Of a DNA stretch of 5,331 bases, positions 1 to 5,331 are shown piece after piece. Within the stretch, counting starts at the first letter, position 1. The number at the start of each line of letters is the position of its first letter. The position numbers were made by a program, and so were the translations under genes. Source of the stretch: an uncultured Alphaproteobacteria bacterium (GTDB lineage: Bacteria; Pseudomonadota; Alphaproteobacteria; RF32; CAG-239); the NCBI GenBank assembly GCA_900553115.1, contig USCF01000085.1, forward strand, positions 1 through 5,331. The letters run 5' to 3'. A model generated the notes under the pieces. The model made no database searches and was not told where the DNA came from. It saw nothing but the letters and a program-made list of their open reading frames with translations.

Positions 1-1
1 C

Positions 2-397
2 GTGGTGGGCACCGTCCTCACCGACTCCGCCGTGATGTACGGCAGCCGGATTCAGGAGCTGAACGAGCAGTACGGCGCTTACAGCCAGCGGGAAGCTGCG
101 CTGGATCACGCCATCCATATGCTGAACCTGAAAACCGACAGCATGATGGAGCTGACCTATCAGGAGCGCAAGCGGGTTCACAACCTGAAGTACTACACAT
201 GGGTGGAGCAGCAGGGCAAGACCAGCGAAGAGCTGAACGCCCTGTGGTATGACACCGAGGGAACCTGGGGGGTCCTCTTCTATGACTCTGACATGAAAAT
301 CTTTACTTCCAGCCTGCAAAGAAATGTACAAAGGTTTATTTATCTTCTTTTTCATTTTATTCCCCCGTTTTTTACCTTTATATATATTGAATCGTAA
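2..397 (+). CDS. PLP-dependent cysteine-synthase-like enzyme, C-terminal fragment with foreign tail
   Basis: The frame is open at the left edge, so this is a 3' fragment; the GTG at base 2 need not be the real start. Residues 1-90 resemble the C-terminal end of pyridoxal-phosphate-dependent beta-family (cysteine synthase/lyase-like) proteins of gut Firmicutes. Landmarks recalled from that family are TVLTDS near residue 4, RKRVHNLKYYTWVEQQGKT at 56-74 and LWYD at 81-84. The catalytic PLP-lysine region lies upstream, outside the window, so activity cannot be judged. After about residue 90 (base ~271) the resemblance stops. Base composition then turns AT-rich and the last 40 residues become a hydrophobic run rich in Phe, Ile and Leu, ending at TAA 395-397. 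That tail looks like accidental read-through across a junction, not a natural C-terminus. Family assignment is from memory and moderately sure; the broken end is better supported. Confidence 0.6.
   Translation: MVGTVLTDSAVMYGSRIQELNEQYGAYSQREAALDHAIHMLNLKTDSMMELTYQERKRVHNLKYYTWVEQQGKTSEELNALWYDTEGTWGVLFYDSDMKIFTSSLQRNVQRFIYLLFHFIPPFFTFIYIES
272..305. other. Composition and homology breakpoint (probable junction)
   Basis: Left of about base 270 the DNA is GC-rich, with codons favouring G or C in third position (ctg, gag, aac, ggc). Right of about base 300 it is strongly AT-rich, with long T runs, and it stays low-GC to the end of the window. The enzyme-like protein sequence stops in the same interval. 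No inverted repeats, target duplication, tRNA or integrase are visible there. The exact point cannot be fixed from the sequence alone. Either an assembly join of two organisms or a true insertion/deletion would produce this. Confidence 0.55.
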
Positions 398-409
398 ACT
401 TTTAAAGAC

Positions 410-438
410 TTGCCAGATTTATTTTATCGTGCTAAATT
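410..438 (+). promoter_or_regulatory. Putative sigma-70-type promoter of the ankyrin gene
   Basis: TTGCCA at 410-415 matches five of six bases of the -35 consensus. It is followed after 17 bases by TAAATT at 433-438, a four-of-six match to the -10 box. Transcription would start near 445, about 25 bases before the ankyrin start codon. The surrounding DNA is AT-rich, so chance matches are easy; this is a plausible call, not a firm one. Confidence 0.35.
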
Positions 439-469
439 TCATATTATGTAAATTGTCGTTGAGGTTATT

Positions 470-1201
470 ATGAAACATTTATTATTACTGATTTTGACTT
501 TCAACTTTTTTATATTTTCGACCAATGCCGAAATTGTCAGCGAAGATATAGAAGATGCCTATGTGCAAAAAATTTTAGACTCAGGCGATACATCTGCATT
601 GCAAAAACTTATCAATGAAGGGCTCGATGTCAATTCTCGCGACGCCCAAGGCGATACCATGCTGTTTTATCTACTAACTCATTATGCCGATTTTGATATG
701 GCTAAAACTTTGATAAACGCCGGTGCCGACGTTAACCTGCCATCTAATAACGGACTGACGCCATTGTTGGTTGCCACCGCGCTGGCAGGTGAACTGCAAA
801 AGCAAAAAATTGCTACAGAGCCGGAAAATGTAACCCAAGAAATAAAAAATGCAAAACTGAAAGAACAAACAGAATTTTTAATGGCTCGTTCGCAAAAACT
901 GCTGCAGCTTTTGATTGACAGCGGCGCAGATGTTAATCAAGAAACTCCAAGAGGCACACCGTTAATGAGTGCCGCAACCAGCGACTTAAACCTGCCTATT
1001 GCCGAAACTTTGCTCAAAGCCGGCGCCAAAGTAAATCTGCCGGATAGATTTGGTAGAACCGCTCTGTTTTATGCCGCCGCCTTTGGCTGTGACAGCATGA
1101 CAACCTTTTTGCTTAAAGCCGGTGCAGATATCAATGTTTTAGATATTGACGGCAAATCATATATGGATGTTTCCGCAGAAGATATCACAAAAAACTACTA
1201 G
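470..1201 (+). CDS. Secreted ankyrin-repeat protein
   Basis: A 243-residue protein with an N-terminal Sec signal peptide: MKH, a hydrophobic core of Leu, Ile and Phe at 4-16, and a likely cleavage site STNA|E after residue 20. The mature protein should be periplasmic or exported. It carries about five ankyrin repeats. The helix-turn signatures are LINEGLDVNSRD at 47-58, LINAGADVNLP at 81-91, LIDSGADVNQE at 148-158, LLKAGAKVNLPDRFGRTALF at 181-200 and LLKAGADINVLDIDGKS at 214-230. A charged, Lys/Glu/Gln-rich insert at about 106-141 splits the third repeat and is predicted helical. Ankyrin repeats bind other proteins; no enzymatic domain is present and the partner is unknown. GAGG at 461-464, five bases before ATG, supports this start, as does the signal peptide beginning right there. 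It ends at TAG 1199-1201, 141 bases before the pyrophosphatase gene, with its own likely promoter. The Sec signal argues against it being a T4SS effector delivered from the cytoplasm. Confidence 0.87.
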   Translation: MKHLLLLILTFNFFIFSTNAEIVSEDIEDAYVQKILDSGDTSALQKLINEGLDVNSRDAQGDTMLFYLLTHYADFDMAKTLINAGADVNLPSNNGLTPLLVATALAGELQKQKIATEPENVTQEIKNAKLKEQTEFLMARSQKLLQLLIDSGADVNQETPRGTPLMSAATSDLNLPIAETLLKAGAKVNLPDRFGRTALFYAAAFGCDSMTTFLLKAGADINVLDIDGKSYMDVSAEDITKNY

Positions 1202-1342
1202 TTGAACCTACTTATCCACGGTTTTATAAAATTATATCTTTTTGTAGTGATTAATTAACGTTTATAAGATAGAATGCTTACACCGGCCGGTAAGGGAGAA
1301 CTTACAGAGGTCATTTCATTAATTTTTTTAGAGGATTAGATT
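1202..1342 (+). promoter_or_regulatory. Intergenic leader of the pyrophosphatase gene: possible promoter and structured 5' region
   Basis: No gene is seen here. Possible -10 boxes are TATAAG at 1263-1268 and TAGAAT at 1270-1275. A weak -35 candidate, TTGTAG at 1242-1247, lies only 15 bases before the first, so the promoter is tentative. Downstream are a perfect 10-base palindrome (ACCGGCCGGT, 1282-1291) and overlapping short complementary segments described in a separate entry. A good Shine-Dalgarno, AGAGGA at 1330-1335, lies seven bases before the ATG at 1343. No clear intrinsic terminator for the ankyrin gene is visible; the TTTTATAAAA stretch at 1222-1231 is too weak. Confidence 0.4.
1277..1305 (+). 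promoter_or_regulatory. Palindrome with two competing hairpins ahead of the pyrophosphatase gene
   Basis: GTAAG at 1290-1294 can pair with CTTAC at 1277-1281 (loop of 8 bases, 1282-1289) or with CTTAC at 1301-1305 (loop GGAGAA, 1295-1300). The two pairings exclude each other. The 10-base palindrome ACCGGCCGGT at 1282-1291 overlaps them and is strikingly GC-rich for this AT-rich gap. It could be an operator site in DNA, a small RNA switch in the leader, or chance. Five-base stems are weak alone. If transcription starts near 1282, the first arm would not be in the RNA. Confidence 0.3.
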
Positions 1343-3793
1343 ATGTTTATCAGCAGAAAAAAAATCGGTAATGCTGCATTAGCGGCGTTGGCCTTTATCG
1401 CATCTGCTGTCAGCAGCGCGCAAGCCTCGGAACTAGACTTGGTTATTCCGTCGCTTTCACAAGCTACTTACAGCATTTTGGGATTAGAAATCTCTGGTAA
1501 CGGTTTACTCTTAAGTGGTATGGCCGTTTGCCTTTTGGGTATGTTTTTTGGTTTGTGGGAATTTTTACGCATAAAGAAAATGCCTGCTCACGAAGCTATG
1601 CTCAAAGTATCTGAAACAATTTACGCAACTTGCACAACCTATATGAAACAACAAGCAAAACTGCTGTTTGTTCTTGAAGTGTTTATCGGTGCTTGCATTA
1701 TATATTACTTTGCTATTTTGAACGGTACTCCTTTATTGAAAGTTTTAAATATTTTATTATGGTCGGTTTTGGGTATTTTGGGTTCATTCAGCGTGGCTTG
1801 GTTTGGTATGCGCATCAACACTTATGCTAACTCCCGCACCTCTTTTGCCTCTTTAGAAGGCAAAGCTTATCCGGTAATGAATTTACCGCTGCGTTCTGGT
1901 ATGTCTATCGGCGTGCTGCTGATTTGCGTTGAATTGATTATGATGATGTTCATTTTGGTATTTATTCCTCGCGACACTGCCGGCGCTTGCTTTATCGGTT
2001 TTGCTATTGGTGAATCTCTTGGCGCTTCCGCTTTGCGTATTTGCGGCGGTATCTTTACCAAAATCGCAGATATCGGCGCAGACTTAATGAAAATTATTTT
2101 CAAAATTGATGAAGATGATGCCCGTAATCCAGGTGTTATTGCAGACTGCACCGGTGACAATGCCGGAGACTCTTGCGGTCCGACTGCCGATGGTTTTGAA
2201 ACTTATGGCGTGACCGGCGTGGCTTTAATCAGCTTTATTGTTTTGGCTGCAGGTATGACTATGACAGCTGACGGAGCAATTTCTGCTCATGTTTGGGCGC
2301 CGGAATTGCAAGCTCGCTTGATCACCTGGATTTTTGCAATGCGCGTTTTGATGATTATCACTTCCGTTGTTGCATATGCCTTAAATGGTTACATTGCTAA
2401 AAAAATCTATGGCGACAAAAAATCGTTTGACTTTGAAGCTCCTTTAACCAGTCTGATTTGGTTAACATCTTTGATTTCTATTATGGTAACTTTCGGTGTT
2501 TCTTATTTGATGCTGCCAAAAGAAAGCTTTGGTTCAAACATTTGGTGGGAAATGTCCGTTATTATCAGCTGCGGGACTTTGGCCGCTGCCATTATTCCGG
2601 AATTTACAAAGATTTTCACATCTTCAAAATCTAAGCACGTTCAAGAAGTTGTTAACGCCAGCCGTGAAGCCGGTGCTTCTCTGAACATCATTTCCGGTAT
2701 TGTTGCCGGTAACTTCTCTGGTTTTTGGCAGGGTGTGGTTATGGCTGGTTTGATGTCTGTTGCTTATCTCACCTCGTTAGGCGATTTATCGCAGATTATG
2801 ATTTATCCAACAATATTTGCTTTTGGTCTGGTGGCGTTTGGCATGCTTGGCATGGGCCCTGTTACAATTGCCGTAGACAGCTATGGTCCGGTGACAGATA
2901 ATGCACAGTCTGTGTTTGAACTTTCACAAATTGAAGACATCAAAGGCATCAAAAAAGAAATTAAAAACGACTATGGTTTTGAACCAGACTTTGAACAAGG
3001 CAAACATTTGCTAGAGGCTAACGACTCGGCCGGAAATACCTTCAAAGCTACTTCTAAACCGGTATTAATCGGTACAGCCGTTATTGGTGCTACAACCATG
3101 ATTTTCTCTATCATCTTGCTTTTGAACCTGCAATTAAACTTGCTTGATGCTCGAGTTTTGCTTGGTTTGATTTTGGGCGGTGCCGTAATTTACTGGTTCT
3201 CAGGAGCGTCTATTCAGGCGGTTTCTACCGGTGCTTATCGTGCAGTAAATTACATTAAAGAGCATATTAAATTGGACACCAACAAAGCTGCTTCGGTTGA
3301 AGATTCTAAGACAGTGGTTAAAATCTGTACACAGTATGCGCAAAAGGGTATGTTTAACATCTTTATTGTTATTTTCTCTTTTGCAATTGCCTTTGCGTTC
3401 TTTAGTCCGGAATTATTTGCCAGCTACTTGATTTCTATCGCTATTTTCGGTTTGTATCAGGCTTTGTATATGGCTAACGCCGGCGGCGCTTGGGATAACG
3501 CCAAGAAGGTGGTTGAAGTAGACCTTAATGAAAAAGGTACAGAACTGCACGCAGCTTCTGTTGTGGGCGACACTGTTGGTGATCCGTATAAAGACACAGC
3601 TTCAGTTGCTTTGAATCCGATTATTAAGTTTACAACTTTGTTTGGATTACTGGCAGCAGAAATGGCTGCAAAAGTTTCGGCGCAATCAGAATGTTTGGCA
3701 ACATCTATCGGTATCGTATTTTTTGTTATCGGTATTGTGTTTGTATGGCGTTCTTTCTATAAAATGCGCATCGAAGCAAAAAAGATTGACTAA
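1343..3793 (+). CDS. hppA: Membrane-bound ion-translocating pyrophosphatase (divergent H+-PPase type)
   Basis: An 816-residue integral membrane pump with about 16 helices that hydrolyses cytoplasmic PPi and exports ions across the inner membrane. The family hallmarks are all present: DIGAD at 243-247 with K250; D268, D272 and D276 in IADCTGDNAGD; gate-region glutamate E286 in GFETY; DSYGPVTDNA at 512-521; GGAWDNAKK at 714-722; and the second PPi/Mg site GDTVGDPYKD at 742-751, followed by N758 and K762. K568 in GNTFKA (564-569) stands where K+-dependent enzymes have Ala, so K+ independence is predicted. Usual bacterial members are near 700 residues; the extra length is a signal-peptide-like N-terminus (likely cleavage AQA|S after 28) and an insert at about 530-555 before GNT. 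In the usual DVGADLVGKVE motif one residue is missing after the second Asp, and the terminal Glu is not conserved. These traits match a divergent group I recall from Chlorobi, Bacteroidetes and Verrucomicrobia, some reported as Na+-regulated proton pumps. AGAGGA seven bases upstream supports the start. Ion specificity is inferred. Confidence 0.96.
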   Translation: MFISRKKIGNAALAALAFIASAVSSAQASELDLVIPSLSQATYSILGLEISGNGLLLSGMAVCLLGMFFGLWEFLRIKKMPAHEAMLKVSETIYATCTTYMKQQAKLLFVLEVFIGACIIYYFAILNGTPLLKVLNILLWSVLGILGSFSVAWFGMRINTYANSRTSFASLEGKAYPVMNLPLRSGMSIGVLLICVELIMMMFILVFIPRDTAGACFIGFAIGESLGASALRICGGIFTKIADIGADLMKIIFKIDEDDARNPGVIADCTGDNAGDSCGPTADGFETYGVTGVALISFIVLAAGMTMTADGAISAHVWAPELQARLITWIFAMRVLMIITSVVAYALNGYIAKKIYGDKKSFDFEAPLTSLIWLTSLISIMVTFGVSYLMLPKESFGSNIWWEMSVIISCGTLAAAIIPEFTKIFTSSKSKHVQEVVNASREAGASLNIISGIVAGNFSGFWQGVVMAGLMSVAYLTSLGDLSQIMIYPTIFAFGLVAFGMLGMGPVTIAVDSYGPVTDNAQSVFELSQIEDIKGIKKEIKNDYGFEPDFEQGKHLLEANDSAGNTFKATSKPVLIGTAVIGATTMIFSIILLLNLQLNLLDARVLLGLILGGAVIYWFSGASIQAVSTGAYRAVNYIKEHIKLDTNKAASVEDSKTVVKICTQYAQKGMFNIFIVIFSFAIAFAFFSPELFASYLISIAIFGLYQALYMANAGGAWDNAKKVVEVDLNEKGTELHAASVVGDTVGDPYKDTASVALNPIIKFTTLFGLLAAEMAAKVSAQSECLATSIGIVFFVIGIVFVWRSFYKMRIEAKKID

Positions 3794-3816
3794 TTAAATT
3801 TAGTTTGCTAGAACGG

Positions 3817-3852
3817 CGGCGATATAAAAAATATCGCCGTTTTTCTTTTTTT
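3817..3852 (+). terminator. Intrinsic terminator after the pyrophosphatase gene
   Basis: CGGCGATAT at 3817-3825 pairs perfectly over nine bases with ATATCGCCG at 3831-3839 around an AAAAA loop. It is followed by a T tract broken by one C (3840-3852). It begins 23 bases after the pyrophosphatase stop codon and ends only four bases before the Shine-Dalgarno of the next gene. Confidence 0.85.
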
Positions 3853-3867
3853 ATTTAGGAGTTTAAA

Positions 3868-4488
3868 ATGGAAGCCTTAACTGCTTTTTTAAGCACTTAT
3901 AATACCACGCAGTTTTTGAGTGCGTTTGTAGTTTTATTTGCTATCATTGATATTATAGGCGTTTTACCGGTTGTCTTAAACTTGTTGCAAGACGGGCGGA
4001 CGATTCATGCCGGACGCGCCTCTATTATTTCGCTTATTTTATTTATTGGCTTTATGTATATGGGTAATGCTTTTTTGCAATTATTCAGCTTAGATATTTC
4101 ATCATTTGCTATTGCCGGCTCAATCATTATTTTCATTATTTCTATGGAAATGATTTTGGACGTGCATATTTTTCATGAAAATAAATATTCTGCCAATGAC
4201 GCCACTTTTACGCCGATTGTATTTCCGCTGATTGCCGGTGCCGGTTCGTTTACAACTATTTTGGCCATTCGTTCGCAATATGCGGATTTGAACATTATCT
4301 TAGCAATTGTATTAAATATTATAATTGTTTATCTGGGCTTAAAATCAGCTCCGAAATTGGAAAAAATGCTTTCTCCGGGAATTATCTGCATTTTCCAAAA
4401 AGCTTTTGGCATTATCTTGATGTCTATTGCCGTAAAGTTGTTTACATACAACCTGACTATGTTAGTAGAAGGCACACCGGTGCAATAA
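3868..4488 (+). CDS. MarC-family (UPF0056) integral membrane protein
   Basis: A 206-residue protein, the usual length of the MarC family, with about six predicted transmembrane helices (roughly 17-39, 50-73, 77-97, 117-135, 141-157 and 174-192). The conserved first-helix motif appears as D28-I-I-G31-V-L-P34, where many relatives have DPxGxxP. The second conserved loop is FPLIAGAGSFTT at 119-130, matching the PLxAGPG-type motif with Ala in place of Pro. This wording, together with KAFGIILMSIAVKLF at 177-191, resembles the Bacteroidetes version as I remember it. The family is in the inner membrane; its substrate is not established, and the old link of E. coli MarC to multiple antibiotic resistance was not upheld, so no symbol is given. 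AGGAG at 3857-3861, six bases before ATG, supports the start. It lies 74 bases after the pyrophosphatase gene with a terminator between, so co-expression would need read-through. Confidence 0.92.
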   Translation: MEALTAFLSTYNTTQFLSAFVVLFAIIDIIGVLPVVLNLLQDGRTIHAGRASIISLILFIGFMYMGNAFLQLFSLDISSFAIAGSIIIFIISMEMILDVHIFHENKYSANDATFTPIVFPLIAGAGSFTTILAIRSQYADLNIILAIVLNIIIVYLGLKSAPKLEKMLSPGIICIFQKAFGIILMSIAVKLFTYNLTMLVEGTPVQ

Positions 4489-4495
4489 AAAATAG

Positions 4496-4531
4496 GTCCC
4501 TTGTTCCCAATAGAATAAGGGACTTTTTTTT
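4496..4531. terminator. Bidirectional intrinsic terminator between convergent genes
   Basis: An 11-base-pair stem, GTCCCTTGTTC at 4496-4506 shifted to start with G4496/T4497, pairs with GAATAAGGGAC at 4513-4523 with one G-U pair, around a loop of six to seven bases. Eight Ts (4524-4531) follow on the plus strand. On the minus strand the A-rich run at 4486-4494 gives the matching T tract, so the same hairpin can end both the MarC and the VirB8-like transcripts. It lies in the 54-base gap between their stop codons. Confidence 0.85.
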
Positions 4532-4542
4532 GTGTAAACAGA

Positions 4543-5319
4543 TTAATACATCATCAAATTATATTTCAAATTGGAATCCACTTCATCAGGACCATTGCGA
4601 TAGTCGCCTTGATATGACAAAGTATAACTGTAAACCAAAAATCCATAAGGATTTAGCAAACGCTCTTCCGGTTTGCTGAAACGCAATCCGCCGTCATAGC
4701 CAACACGCAAGGTTGCTCGCCACAGGTCTACTTTTGGTTTTGGATTATCGCGGGTGATATCATATGTTTTGAACTGCACCATCCACATTGATAAAGACAT
4801 ACGTCTTGTCCAATCTATTTCAATATATCGCTGCAAACCGATGGCTTTGAATTGTTTAGCCGCCGACTCGGCCTCATTTTTAGTAAAGTCTTCAAAAATC
4901 TGATCGGTGGAATACCAATATAAAATAGAATTTTTACGCCATCTGTCTTGCAACTCGGCATAGTCTTCAGTAATGGTGTAACGCAGCACTATGTAGTCAC
5001 GAATATACTGCTCAGCAATCAAATCGCTGGCATAATAGTATCTTTCGTCAGGCTCCAAAACTTTTACCTGATTAACATCATTATCCAAAACAAACAACCT
5101 TGGCCGCACATGCTGTTCTGGTAGCAGTAAATAAATTATACAGGCTATCAGCATATTGAAACATATACTTAAACAGGTCAGCATAACCAAAAAACGTGAG
5201 GTCCACAAATAGCGGCGCTCTGGAAAAGCATCAACATGGACTCGTTCGGGAAAATATCCCAAAACATCTGGAGATTCTTTTTCTTTGTACTTAAACAGTG
5301 TGCCTAAGATAGAAACCAT
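4543..5319 (-). CDS. virB8: VirB8-like type IV secretion system inner-membrane protein
   Basis: A 258-residue protein with VirB8 topology: a cytoplasmic N-terminus of about 40 residues, one transmembrane helix at 42-66, and a periplasmic domain to the end. As in VirB8, the helix is followed by a strand-like segment (RPRLFVLDNDVNQVKVLEP), a helical region containing YIRDYIVLRY, and late in the domain WRATLRVGYD followed by ERLLNPYGFLVYSY. The NPYG at 223-226 fits the NPxG motif of VirB8 proteins. VirB8 is a bitopic scaffold that helps assemble the inner-membrane complex of T4SS used for DNA transfer or effector export. Typical members are about 220-240 residues, so this one has a slightly longer N- and C-terminus. 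The DotI/IcmL and TraM proteins share the same fold and are the alternative. The start ATG is at 5317-5319, with AGG at 5329-5331 nine bases upstream at the window edge. It converges on the MarC gene and its operon, if any, lies to the right. Assignment is by motif and topology, not by search. Confidence 0.75.
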   Translation of the reverse strand: MVSILGTLFKYKEKESPDVLGYFPERVHVDAFPERRYLWTSRFLVMLTCLSICFNMLIACIIYLLLPEQHVRPRLFVLDNDVNQVKVLEPDERYYYASDLIAEQYIRDYIVLRYTITEDYAELQDRWRKNSILYWYSTDQIFEDFTKNEAESAAKQFKAIGLQRYIEIDWTRRMSLSMWMVQFKTYDITRDNPKPKVDLWRATLRVGYDGGLRFSKPEERLLNPYGFLVYSYTLSYQGDYRNGPDEVDSNLKYNLMMY

Positions 5320-5331
5320 TATTTTTTACCT

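Noticed and set aside
18..200. 60-residue minus-strand open frame
   Set aside because: It lies opposite the GC-rich PLP-enzyme fragment, is rich in Cys, Arg and Ser as expected of antisense reading of GC-rich code, and has no ribosome-binding site or recognisable family.
272..400. Insertion sequence or phage attachment site at the composition break
   Set aside because: No terminal inverted repeats, target duplication, transposase or integrase fragment, or tRNA end could be found around it.
674..868. 64-residue minus-strand open frame
   Set aside because: It is antisense to the ankyrin gene, whose repeats and signal peptide are clear; nothing in it resembles a real protein.
470..1201. Ankyrin protein as a T4SS effector paired with the VirB8-like gene
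   Set aside because: A Sec signal peptide directs it across the inner membrane by itself, the two genes are more than 3 kb apart on opposite strands, and no effector signal can be shown at its C-terminus.
1222..1231. TTTTATAAAA palindrome after the ankyrin gene as a terminator
   Set aside because: The stem is entirely A-T and has no usable loop, so it would be too weak to stop transcription.
1867..2160. 97-residue minus-strand open frame
   Set aside because: It is antisense to the pyrophosphatase gene over its first PPi-binding motif; the plus-strand reading is certain.

Overview
The window is AT-rich bacterial DNA (by eye about 40% G+C), apart from its first 270-300 bases, which are clearly GC-richer. 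From position ~300 on it looks like a Gram-negative bacterium: Sec signal peptides, a membrane pyrophosphatase, a MarC-family membrane protein, and a VirB8-like subunit of a type IV secretion system (T4SS). An uncultured, probably host-associated alphaproteobacterium of low G+C is my best guess. This is inference from gene content and composition; no rRNA or other marker is present. The pyrophosphatase and MarC proteins resemble forms I associate with Bacteroidetes/Chlorobi, so the taxonomy is open.

Layout, left to right. (1) 2-397: the C-terminal end of a PLP-dependent, cysteine-synthase-like enzyme of Firmicutes type. Its recognisable sequence stops near base 270 and the frame then runs into AT-rich DNA, which suggests a junction (assembly chimera, or insertion/deletion). 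(2) 398-469: a short promoter region. (3) 470-1201: a secreted ankyrin-repeat protein. (4) 1202-1342: a leader with a 10-bp palindrome and two mutually exclusive small hairpins. (5) 1343-3793: a complete 816-residue proton-pumping membrane pyrophosphatase of the divergent type, with K+-independent signature GNTFK, followed by an intrinsic terminator. (6) 3868-4488: a MarC-family six-helix membrane protein. (7) 4496-4531: a strong terminator hairpin shared by convergent genes. (8) 4543-5319, minus strand: a VirB8-like inner-membrane T4SS protein whose operon would continue beyond the right edge.

The plus-strand genes are separately regulated housekeeping or envelope functions rather than one pathway. 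The pyrophosphatase converts the energy of cytoplasmic PPi into an ion gradient; the ankyrin protein is predicted to be periplasmic; the MarC protein has no firmly known substrate. The VirB8-like gene is the only sign of a secretion or conjugation machine. I found no complete undescribed system, tRNA, rRNA, CRISPR array or insertion sequence. The points most worth checking are the composition break at the left edge, the switch-like leader of the pyrophosphatase gene, and the terminator placed almost against the MarC ribosome-binding site.
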